A stretch of 64,000 nucleotides of DNA from Deltaproteobacteria bacterium (GTDB lineage Bacteria > Myxococcota > B64-G9). Location: positions 1 through 64,000 of the forward strand of contig JAFCZJ010000005.1 in NCBI GenBank assembly GCA_019314375.1, given 5' to 3'. Positions 35,190 through 42,854 of the stretch are shown piece after piece; position 1 is the stretch's first letter; each line of letters starts with the position of its first letter. Position numbers and translations under genes: made by a program. Below the pieces are notes generated by a model. That model made no database searches and was not told where the DNA came from. It saw nothing but the letters and a program-made list of their open reading frames with translations.

Positions 35190-35996
35190 TTACCTCCCCT
35201 GCAGGCTGTCGATGAGAGCGGCGACCTTGTCCAAGTCTTGATAGTATTTGCTGAGCACGGAATGCTTGATTTTTTTGTCGTAGAGATCTTCCCCGACATC
35301 GGCCAGCACGTCTTTTAGATGCATCTGGCTTCGCTTGATATCGGATTCTTTCTCCAGCATTTGTTTCTCAAGTTCCTCCCGCAAACTGCCTGAATCCTTC
35401 GCGCCTTTACTCTTCTCTTCGTATTCGGCAATCTGCTTTTTCAGTTCCTCTACATCTTTGTCCAGTTGCTTGGCTGGATTTTCGTATTGCTTGATTTCTT
35501 TTTTCATATTCCGCAAGGCCTTCTTGCGCTTAAGTATCTCGATTTTGATGCGCTTGACATTTGTCTGGTAATCATTGGCCTTGTCGAATTCTTCTCGCTC
35601 TTTATAGCGTTTCACTTTGTCCATCTCATCGCGCAAGCCCTTCTCCACGAATTTGATATCGTATTCGGCACCCGCGAGTTTGGACCGCAATGGGCTGGCT
35701 TTGCCCTTCTTGGCATCCCGCTTCCCCGTTTTGATGCGCAATTCTTCTTTGATTTGGGCCATCTCTTCTTCCTGGTTTTCCTTGGCCTGCCCCGTGTCTT
35801 CAATCGTCCGTTTGATTTCCGATTCCAGCATTTCCAATTCAAACTTGCGATCGCCAAGGGCTTCTTTGGCGCGAAGGTACTTTTTGTGAATTGTCGGATC
35901 CGCCTTGTCGAGTTCGTCGACCATCTCCGCGCGGGTTCCCAATTCTCTAAGAAGTCTTTCGTAGGCGATCTGGGCTTTTTCGAGTTTGGTGGCCAT
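35190..35996 (-). CDS. Long coiled-coil protein
   Basis: 268 residues, almost entirely charged helix with heptad-like patterns ('LEMLESEIKRTIEDTGQ', 'IEILKRKKALRNMKKEIKQ', 'LDKDVEELKKQIAEYEEKSK'). No signal peptide or TM helix, so cytoplasmic. GGAGGG eight bases before the ATG at 35996 decides the start over the frame's upstream extension to 36017. It lies between the Ser/Thr kinase and the SPOR-like lipoprotein on the same strand. It could be a scaffold; many Ser and Thr residues are possible kinase targets, which is inference only. Confidence 0.7.
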   Translation of the reverse strand: MATKLEKAQIAYERLLRELGTRAEMVDELDKADPTIHKKYLRAKEALGDRKFELEMLESEIKRTIEDTGQAKENQEEEMAQIKEELRIKTGKRDAKKGKASPLRSKLAGAEYDIKFVEKGLRDEMDKVKRYKEREEFDKANDYQTNVKRIKIEILKRKKALRNMKKEIKQYENPAKQLDKDVEELKKQIAEYEEKSKGAKDSGSLREELEKQMLEKESDIKRSQMHLKDVLADVGEDLYDKKIKHSVLSKYYQDLDKVAALIDSLQGR

Positions 35997-36022
35997 AAGG
36001 GACACCCTCCATGTCATTCGAC

Positions 36023-37534
36023 TTATTTAAAACTATCGGCAGTCCAGTCCTGGAAAACCTGGATCTCCATCTTCTTGCCGCTGGCTTCCCAGTCTGCAGG
36101 CAGGACCATGCGTGAGTGGGGCGTGTATCCCTCCATGGTCATCACCAGTTCATATTCCTTTGCGGGGTTTATGTTGCGAATTCGCATGTTGGTCGTGCCT
36201 TGTTTCTGATTGCCGAAATAAACGGCGGCACCACTGGGCCTGGACCGGATGTACAGAGTGCCCAGTTCTTTTTGCGCCAGGCGCTCGGCACTCTCGTCGA
36301 CCACGTTGCCGATGGTAGAAAAGATCCTTGCGATCTCCTGGCGATAAATCAGCCCGCCGGCGACCAGCACCGTCAGTACCACCAAGGTGATCATCCACCT
36401 GATGCGTCGACCGGCACGCATATAGCTGAAGTCGTCATCAAGTTCGCCGTCTTCCAGAAGCATCAAATTCTGGTCGGCGGATTGCTGGGCCGCGGCAAGA
36501 AGAGAGTCAGGAGCAACCGGCGCTTGGACCGATGCTGGGGGTTGAGCCATTTGGGGTTGTACAACAGGCGCAGGAGGTTCCGAGGCCCTTAATGCTATGC
36601 TCTCCTGAATCTCCTCGGCGAATACCTTTTTCATATACAGAGACAAGGTCTGGGATGAAGGCACATCGCGCAGGCTGAACAGCAAGCGTGACAATTCCGT
36701 ACGCATTTCCCCGGCTGTCTGGAAGCGAGCAGCCGGGTCCCGAGCCAGGGCTTTGAAAAGAATGGCGTCCAGCCGCGGGGGCAAGGCCGGGTTGACCGAG
36801 CTGGGGGTGGGCACGTCCGCCCGCTTGACCCGGTCGATGACCACCGCGTCATTTTCAGCAAAGAAGAGCCGCTCCAGGGTCAACATTTCATAAAGGAGAA
36901 TGCCGACCGCGAAGATGTCACTACGGGCATCAACAGCTTCGCCGCAGGCTTGTTCCGGGGACATGTACCCAAACTTGCCCTTGATCACCCCGGCCCGGGT
37001 TTCGTGTACTTTGGTCGCTGCTCGGGCAATACCAAAGTCCACCACCTTCACCTCACCCTCATAAGAGATGAGGATGTTCTGTGGTGAGACATCACGATGG
37101 ACAATGCCCACTGGCCGGCCGGCATCGTCGGTCTTTCGGTGTGCATAATCCAAACCAGCAAGCATTTCCGAGGCGACATAAAGGCCATGGGGTATCGACA
37201 AGGGCACATTCAGTTCGATGGTTTGGTCTAAGACTTCACCCAAGTTTTTGCCATCGATCCAGTCCATGGCGATGAAGTAAATGCCGTCGATTTGGCCCAA
37301 CTCGAATACCGGGACGATGTTGCCGTGGTTCAAAGAAACCGTGATCTTGGCTTCGTCGATGAACATCTGGATGAACTCGCGTTGCTTGGCGTATTGGGGA
37401 AGGATCTGCTTGACCACCAGGTTCTTTTCAAAACCATCTACGCCATGCATTTTGGCCCGAAAAATCTCGGCCATACCGCCGACTGCCACTCGCTCGTGGA
37501 GTATGTATTTACCAAAAGGCTGGGGGTTTTGCAT
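36023..37534 (-). CDS. Ser/Thr protein kinase with TM helix and PEGA domain
   Basis: 503 residues. Kinase domain at about 8-270: 'HERVAVGGMAEIFRAK' (Gly-rich loop), Lys in 'NLVVKQIL', catalytic loop HRDVSPQN near 146, DFG in 'VVDFGIARA', and 'YMSPEQA'. A linker rich in Pro/Gln leads to a TM helix (WMITLVVLTVLVAGGLIY) at about 380. Then a PEGA domain ('GTLYIRSRPSGAAVYFGN') lies in the periplasm. The ATG at 37534 has GAGGTG nine bases upstream. Myxobacteria encode many such kinases. An FHA protein encoded 13 kb away (gltG) is a conceivable reader of its phosphorylation, but nothing ties them directly. Confidence 0.9.
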   Translation of the reverse strand: MQNPQPFGKYILHERVAVGGMAEIFRAKMHGVDGFEKNLVVKQILPQYAKQREFIQMFIDEAKITVSLNHGNIVPVFELGQIDGIYFIAMDWIDGKNLGEVLDQTIELNVPLSIPHGLYVASEMLAGLDYAHRKTDDAGRPVGIVHRDVSPQNILISYEGEVKVVDFGIARAATKVHETRAGVIKGKFGYMSPEQACGEAVDARSDIFAVGILLYEMLTLERLFFAENDAVVIDRVKRADVPTPSSVNPALPPRLDAILFKALARDPAARFQTAGEMRTELSRLLFSLRDVPSSQTLSLYMKKVFAEEIQESIALRASEPPAPVVQPQMAQPPASVQAPVAPDSLLAAAQQSADQNLMLLEDGELDDDFSYMRAGRRIRWMITLVVLTVLVAGGLIYRQEIARIFSTIGNVVDESAERLAQKELGTLYIRSRPSGAAVYFGNQKQGTTNMRIRNINPAKEYELVMTMEGYTPHSRMVLPADWEASGKKMEIQVFQDWTADSFK

Positions 37535-37683
37535 CGACGGCTGCACCTCTTTCGCAGTGTCAAAACGGCTTGAAAGATAACAGGCACAGGTGTGGGCCGT
37601 CAAGCGCATCTGCTGCTAAGCAGGTCAGATTCTTGCACTTTGCCCCCCTTCAGACTACGATTAATTGACGGGAAGTGAAAGAC

Positions 37684-38694
37684 ATGAGCAGCGGGCCCAA
37701 GAAACCCCGATACATCGTGCCCAGAAAAACTGGGAAGAAGCGGAAGCCCACCGATTCTACCCGCATGGCGCCCAATCCAGGCAAACCGCAGGCTCTCCCC
37801 ACGATCGAAGATGATTTTGATCTGGATATCGACATCACGGATTGGGGAAATGCGCCACCTCCTCCCCTGGCCGAAGCCGATCCCGAGCAGGTTCCGGACG
37901 TCTCTGATTTTTTCGGAGATGAGGACGAAGCGACCGTGGAGCTCTCCGCTTTCCAGGACCAGCAAGCGAGCGAGCGGGGCACCCGGGCTGAGCCCGTGCG
38001 TAAACCCGGGCCGAAAGCCAGAAGCGAGCCGGAAGAGTATCAACTTGAAGCCCCCCTTCAATCAGAAGACCTCCAGCCCTTGTACCGGCCGGCCATCGGC
38101 GCGGAAGGAGTCATCGCCGAACCCGTCGAGACCCTGTCCACACCGGATATGTCCGATCGCTCGGCGCCCAAAGGGGGGCGGCTGAAACGGGGCGGTCTTT
38201 TTGATGATCTTTCTGAAGAGAAGTCCATGAAGACCGTGTCGGTGGCCCCAGCACCGAAAAGGCCACCCAATCCCCAAACCACGCCACCGCCGGTGAAGCT
38301 TTCTTCCAAGAAACCGAAGCGCAAGGGTCGTTTCAGCACTGGACTAACAGCCGGCATGCAGCCTCTGGACCTGAGTCGCTTCGGCGGCGGGTCCTTGCCT
38401 GAAAAGAACCAACAAAAGATCACCCCACGCAGCTTCGACGATCGACCTGATGATCTTCTTCCCATGGCTCATGCCAGGCGGGTTCGACGTCGACGCATCG
38501 GTCTGCAAGAGGTCTTGCTGCTGTTTTTGATCCTCATGCTGGGTCTGGGCGTATGGGTGGGCTACAAGATCTACCGCAGCCACCAATTCGAAAAAGAGGC
38601 AGCGGCCATGGATGTAAGTCGAGAGCAGTTTCAAAAATTGAAAGATGACGTCATCAAAAGCAACAAGCCAAAAAAAGAAATGGATGCGCCATAG
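37684..38694 (+). CDS. Tail-anchored-type membrane protein with long disordered cytoplasmic region
   Basis: 336 residues. The first 260 or so are low-complexity and rich in Pro, Lys and acidic stretches ('PTIEDDFDLDIDITDWG'). A single TM helix (EVLLLFLILMLGLGVWVGYKI) lies at about 275-295, followed by a short periplasmic helix. No signal peptide. The ATG at 37684 was preferred to a GTG three codons upstream because GGGAAG is then at a workable distance. It is divergent from the Ser/Thr kinase. No recognised family; the many Thr/Ser near acidic patches would suit a kinase or FHA partner, which is inference. Confidence 0.65.
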   Translation: MSSGPKKPRYIVPRKTGKKRKPTDSTRMAPNPGKPQALPTIEDDFDLDIDITDWGNAPPPPLAEADPEQVPDVSDFFGDEDEATVELSAFQDQQASERGTRAEPVRKPGPKARSEPEEYQLEAPLQSEDLQPLYRPAIGAEGVIAEPVETLSTPDMSDRSAPKGGRLKRGGLFDDLSEEKSMKTVSVAPAPKRPPNPQTTPPPVKLSSKKPKRKGRFSTGLTAGMQPLDLSRFGGGSLPEKNQQKITPRSFDDRPDDLLPMAHARRVRRRRIGLQEVLLLFLILMLGLGVWVGYKIYRSHQFEKEAAAMDVSREQFQKLKDDVIKSNKPKKEMDAP

Positions 38695-38711
38695 TATCCA
38701 CTACAAAAAGA

Positions 38712-40145
38712 TTATGGTGCCGACTTGAGCTTGCTGGTGACACTGTAGGCCCAAACCGCGCCCATCAGACCCCCCAGTGTTCGACTGACCAGTGGTCCTC
38801 CACTACCAAACAGCCCGAAGAAAAAACCACCCAAGATCGCGCCAAGCAGCCTTCCGCTTGATGAACCGATGCCGTAAGCCCAGGCGCTGCTCAGTGCGGC
38901 CTTCCAAGGCTTTGCCGCGCCGATGACCTTGGCCTGTTTGCGCCGCAGCAAGATCCATTCCGCCAGGCCCAGTAGCAAGGCTGCAATCGGAATCGCCAGG
39001 AAAGGCATGAAGGGATGCAGCAAGCCTTCGAACAACCAGGCAAGGGTCAAAGGGCCTCGGGCCAGGTTTTTCAGACCCCCGGTGTGCAAAGCAAGAAAGC
39101 TGCCCAAGGCTGCGCCGATATACATCCAGGAAAAGTAGCCCAAAGAAGCGCCCCAGAGTGCCGAACCCACCTCGCTACGCGCCAGCAAGTGGCCCAGGGC
39201 CGCGCCGGCAGAAGCCAAAATGGCCGTGTGTAACGACAGGCGCGCGGCGGCACTCCAGCGATTGTCTACGATTTCCGGCGCAGGTCCTTTCTTTTGCCGG
39301 CGCGGGCCGGCGGCAGCAAGCGCCGCGGCGACCACCAACAGGGCCCCCGACATGCGCAAGATCGAGCCCAGCGCAACCATGATGGTGTTTGCTTCATGGA
39401 AGGCCTGCATCGCTGACAAAATTCCATAAGCCTCCATCGCCGCCACCATGCCGAAAACCATGCCGAGGGACCGGGGAATGCGCTGCCAGTTCGGGTCCAG
39501 CGGGAAGCGAACCCGACATGACTCCGCCCTGCCCGCGGCCTCTTGGAGAGCTGGTTCAAATGCCGTCCAGAGTCTGGCCACCAGAAACAAAACAACGAAT
39601 GCCACCACCATCTTGGGCAGCCATCCAGGCCCGCCCATCAGTTCGAAGGCCAAAAGGTCGACCATAAAAGTCATCAGAGCGATGCCGATGATGCAGGTCG
39701 TTACGGCCAGGCCACATAGCAATACGAAACGGCTTCGAGCAGAGCCAGCCGAAACCCGAAGGGACCCCGCACAAATATTTCCTTTGCAAGCGTCTACCAG
39801 AGCCCAGTTTCCTGTCCGGTCAGGCTCACCGAAGACCCAGAATGGAGCAAAGAGGATCTTGTCGCCGTTTTTGATTTCCAGGGCCTGCCCCTGGCGGGCT
39901 GGTGGTTCGCCGGAGCACGCTCTCTTGCGAACCGTCTGTGCCGGCATGGACAGCGTGGAAAGAAGTGGATGATCGTCTGAATCCAGTGCTGCTTTGCGTT
40001 GACTCAGGTTGAAAGGCACCCAAATGAGCTTGGCCTTTAATCCCTCAATCTCTTCGTCGAAAGCCTGGGCCCAGTCCAGCCGGAGCAGGCGCCTGCGGGC
40101 CGCATTCTCGGCCAGGGCCACGGGGCTGTGTAGAGAACTTGTCAC
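38712..40145 (-). CDS. Polytopic membrane protein of unknown function
   Basis: 477 residues. The N-terminal third is soluble and includes 'NGDKILFAPFWVFGEPDRTG'. About nine hydrophobic segments follow (for example 'FVLLCGLAVTTCIIGIALMT' and 'LGGLMGAVWAYSVTS'). The start is a GTG overlapping the stop of the next upstream gene as GTGA, so the two are coupled. An in-frame Gly-rich segment 'GRLLGAILGGFFFGLFGSGG' near the C-terminus resembles glycine-zipper membrane segments. No family recognised. Confidence 0.65.
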   Translation of the reverse strand: MTSSLHSPVALAENAARRRLLRLDWAQAFDEEIEGLKAKLIWVPFNLSQRKAALDSDDHPLLSTLSMPAQTVRKRACSGEPPARQGQALEIKNGDKILFAPFWVFGEPDRTGNWALVDACKGNICAGSLRVSAGSARSRFVLLCGLAVTTCIIGIALMTFMVDLLAFELMGGPGWLPKMVVAFVVLFLVARLWTAFEPALQEAAGRAESCRVRFPLDPNWQRIPRSLGMVFGMVAAMEAYGILSAMQAFHEANTIMVALGSILRMSGALLVVAAALAAAGPRRQKKGPAPEIVDNRWSAAARLSLHTAILASAGAALGHLLARSEVGSALWGASLGYFSWMYIGAALGSFLALHTGGLKNLARGPLTLAWLFEGLLHPFMPFLAIPIAALLLGLAEWILLRRKQAKVIGAAKPWKAALSSAWAYGIGSSSGRLLGAILGGFFFGLFGSGGPLVSRTLGGLMGAVWAYSVTSKLKSAP

Positions 40146-40855
40146 TTGCCCATGCCGCCCAGCAGAATGCCGAAGCCATCACCGCCCATGCCGAAAAAGA
40201 CCAGCGACCAAGCCACGGACAGGAAGATCAAAATAGACAGCATCGTACGCAGGACAGGGTTCTGCCGGAGCAAAGGAGTCCTTTTTAGCAAGTTCTTGAG
40301 TCCCAGAACAAAACGATGCGCGGTGGCAGCAAGGGCCATGCCGGTCCAGCCTTTCCAGCGCCAGGCGGAGAAGAGCAAGCCCAGCAAAGCAAAGGCGGCA
40401 AACAACAAGGCCTCTTTCCACAGTGGCTGTATGATCAGATGCTCTGTTTTTTCGGACAGCATCAATCCGCGTTGCATGGCCATGACTTTTCTGTTGGCCT
40501 GCATGTGGCAAAAAACCGAGGCTGAATTGCTTTCATAAGAAGGATGCTCTTTCTGGCATCGTTTGATCAGGATCGCCAAGGTCGTCATGCGTTCATTGTA
40601 CAATTGCTGGGTTGAGGCCTTGGGGTCCAGATCCGAGGACCTCAGAAACCTGTGCGGTCCGTACACCGGCAACGATTCCAGCTCTGCATGTCCACGAGGC
40701 GTCTTGGGCGGAAGCCTGCGCGCATAGTCACGCTGAACTTTCTCCCACATCGCATGAATCTTATCTTGTTCGGAGACCTGCCCCTGGCCGCAGGTGCACA
40801 GCAGTAACAGGCTGGCCAGCAGAAGAACCAATCTTCTCATCATGTAGGCAGTCAT
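40142..40855 (-). CDS. Membrane protein with N-terminal signal and two C-terminal TM helices
   Basis: About 237 residues. The N-terminus (MRRLVLLLASLLLLCTCGQG) is a signal sequence; the Cys is a possible lipoprotein site but the lipobox is poor. A soluble part (about 30-140) is followed by hydrophobic segments 'EALLFAAFALLGLLFSAW' and 'TMLSILIFLSVAWSLVFFGM'. No clear ribosome-binding site separates ATGs at 40855, 40843 and 40840. It is coupled to the polytopic protein downstream. Function unknown; the two probably form one membrane complex. Confidence 0.6.
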   Translation of the reverse strand: MTAYMMRRLVLLLASLLLLCTCGQGQVSEQDKIHAMWEKVQRDYARRLPPKTPRGHAELESLPVYGPHRFLRSSDLDPKASTQQLYNERMTTLAILIKRCQKEHPSYESNSASVFCHMQANRKVMAMQRGLMLSEKTEHLIIQPLWKEALLFAAFALLGLLFSAWRWKGWTGMALAATAHRFVLGLKNLLKRTPLLRQNPVLRTMLSILIFLSVAWSLVFFGMGGDGFGILLGGMGK

Positions 40856-40886
40856 GAAGACATTCAATAACACAGATTCTGTTGCT

Positions 40887-42506
40887 TCACTCGAAGGAAA
40901 TAAGACGAAGACCGTAGGGGGGCAATTCTTCCAGCATGTGCCTGGATCGTTCTGCCGGGAAGCTGAGTTCCCTGTCGTCAAACAGGTCCCTGCCTTTCAG
41001 GACCTCTCCCGTCCGTCCCACCCCGCTCAAATCAACGGTGCTTGTTTTTTCGGTTTCAGAGAAGTTAAGCAACACGAGAATCGATCCGGCTCCTCGCCCG
41101 CGCAACATGGCATAGACTGCGCTTTGATCCGTCGTCAGCATGACCCGCTCATCCGAGCGCATTGCCGGCCATTGTCGGCGCAAGGCGATCATCCTTCGGG
41201 TCAGGTTCAACAAACTGTCCGGATTCGCGGCCTGGGTTTCTACGTTGACGGTCGCCGAATCCTCCGCCGGCGCAGTCCAGGGCTCGACCGAGGAGAAGCC
41301 CGCCCCCGGGCCAGCTTGCCAGGCCATGGGGGCTCGTCGACAGACATCGCCCTGGCAGCTTAAGGCATTGGCCATGCCGAGCTCTTCTCCGTAATACAGG
41401 AAGGGCGTCCCCGGCAGACTGAGCAGGAGCGCCATGGCGGGCCGCAATGGGCCTGTCGCTCCATTCAGGGAAGTGCGCAGTCTGTCCATGTCGTGGTTGG
41501 TCAGAAAAGGTGCGTCGAAACCTCTTTTAGAAAAGCCCTGTTCTGTCCGGCGCAGGCAGCGTTCGATTTCCAAAGGCTCCTCGGCCATCAGGGCGATGGG
41601 GATTACCTGGGCCAAGTCGAAATTGAAGGCCAGATCAAACTCGTCGTTGTCGCCAGCGTATGTGGCCACGATTTCGGTTGTGGTCCAGGCTTCTGCCAAC
41701 CACAGTCCGTCCTCGTCCACCTCGCGCAAATGTCTCTTGAGATCCTTGGCCAGGGCATGGGTGGCATGCGTGTCTGCCTGTTCTCCGCTCTCTTCCTCGA
41801 TGAGGTAGCGAGCGGCGTCCACCCTGAAACCATCCACGCCCTGTTCGGACCAAAAGTGCATGGCCTCGATCATGGCCTTGACCGTAAGCGGTTGGCGCAG
41901 GTTGAGATCCGGCATGCCGGACCAAAACAAGCCGTAGTAGTAGTGCTCAGCCTGCGGATGCCAAACAGGGCCACCACCCCAGGGTCGGGTCCAACCTGGA
42001 TCCGAATCTCGCCAGATGTACCAGTCCCGCTTTGACTCGTCCGCAAACCAAGGATGCGCGATGGAACTGTGGTTCAAGACCCAGTCGATGATTACCCTCA
42101 TGCCTCGTTGATGCGCTTCTTTGCAAAGTCTTTTGAAATCTTCCAGGCTTCCATATTGCGGATTGATGGCCTGGTAGTCGGTCACGTCATAGCCGTGGTA
42201 TGAGGGCGAGGGATGGATGGGCATCAGGTAAAGCAGATTCACCTCAAGGTCGGTCCCGCCGGCCTTTCCGTCGTTCAAATAGTCCAGCTTGGAAATGAGC
42301 CCATTCAGGTCGCCGATGCCATCGCCATTCGAATCGGCGAAGGAACGAACGAAAATCTGGTATCCCACCGCATCCCGGGTCCAGTCCGGAGAAGACAGGT
42401 CCACCCTGCTGCCTGATCTTGGCTGGCAGGTCATGCCCATGGACAACAAAGCGAAAACCAAAGCGAGCAGAAGTACAGAATATCGCCTTTTGCGGGCTGA
42501 TTTCAT
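40887..42506 (-). CDS. Secreted alpha-amylase family (GH13) glycoside hydrolase
   Basis: 539 residues. An N-terminal signal (KRRYSVLLLALVFALLSMGM) is followed by Cys, a weak lipobox. The TIM-barrel motifs are all present: 'DWVLNHSS' (region I), 'GVDGFRVDAARY' with nucleophile Asp near 229, 'WLAEAW' with acid/base Glu near 272, and 'LTNHDMDR' with the third Asp near 338. The start of the fold, 'YQIFVRSFADSNGDGIGDL', with an Asn/Asp calcium-site-like loop, is typical of alpha-glucosidase or amylase members. Cleaves alpha-1,4-glucans outside the cytoplasm. The C-terminal beta domain is short. It is on the same strand as a small basic protein gene just upstream. Confidence 0.92.
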   Translation of the reverse strand: MKSARKRRYSVLLLALVFALLSMGMTCQPRSGSRVDLSSPDWTRDAVGYQIFVRSFADSNGDGIGDLNGLISKLDYLNDGKAGGTDLEVNLLYLMPIHPSPSYHGYDVTDYQAINPQYGSLEDFKRLCKEAHQRGMRVIIDWVLNHSSIAHPWFADESKRDWYIWRDSDPGWTRPWGGGPVWHPQAEHYYYGLFWSGMPDLNLRQPLTVKAMIEAMHFWSEQGVDGFRVDAARYLIEEESGEQADTHATHALAKDLKRHLREVDEDGLWLAEAWTTTEIVATYAGDNDEFDLAFNFDLAQVIPIALMAEEPLEIERCLRRTEQGFSKRGFDAPFLTNHDMDRLRTSLNGATGPLRPAMALLLSLPGTPFLYYGEELGMANALSCQGDVCRRAPMAWQAGPGAGFSSVEPWTAPAEDSATVNVETQAANPDSLLNLTRRMIALRRQWPAMRSDERVMLTTDQSAVYAMLRGRGAGSILVLLNFSETEKTSTVDLSGVGRTGEVLKGRDLFDDRELSFPAERSRHMLEELPPYGLRLISFE

Positions 42507-42551
42507 GTCGATGGCAATCTGGAACTTGGGTCCTGCCTGCCGCGGGCAGAA

Positions 42552-42707
42552 TCAGGTCACTTGTTCCCAATCCTTGACGAGTTGCTTCATCGCGGCTTTC
42601 GTGGGGGGCTTCTTCTGGTTCTGCGTGCTGGTGGTACGGCGTTTGCTGGTGGTCGATTTCGTTTTGCGGGTTCCGTTTCCGCCCTTGCCGGCTTTCGCGT
42701 CAGCCAT
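42552..42707 (-). CDS. Very small basic protein, 51 residues
   Basis: Reads MADAKAGKGGNGTRKTKSTT and continues Lys/Arg/Thr-rich to '..TKAAMKQLVKDWEQVT' and a TGA stop. AGGAGG lies about ten bases before the ATG, the strongest ribosome-binding site in this stretch, which supports a real gene despite its size. It resembles disordered histone-H1-like or nucleic-acid-binding tails followed by a short amphipathic helix. It sits 46 bases upstream of the amylase gene on the same strand. Function unknown. Confidence 0.55.
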   Translation of the reverse strand: MADAKAGKGGNGTRKTKSTTSKRRTTSTQNQKKPPTKAAMKQLVKDWEQVT

Positions 42708-42854
42708 ATTAAGAACACCTCCTGAGATAAGTTACCGCAGTCTTTTACTTGTTTTCGGCCAGCCATGAACACGAATAGTCGCGATCGTGGCGCAGAAGAT
42801 CGAAAATAATGATTATCGAGGCATCTGTCAAGTGGAGCGAGGGAAAACAGGTAC

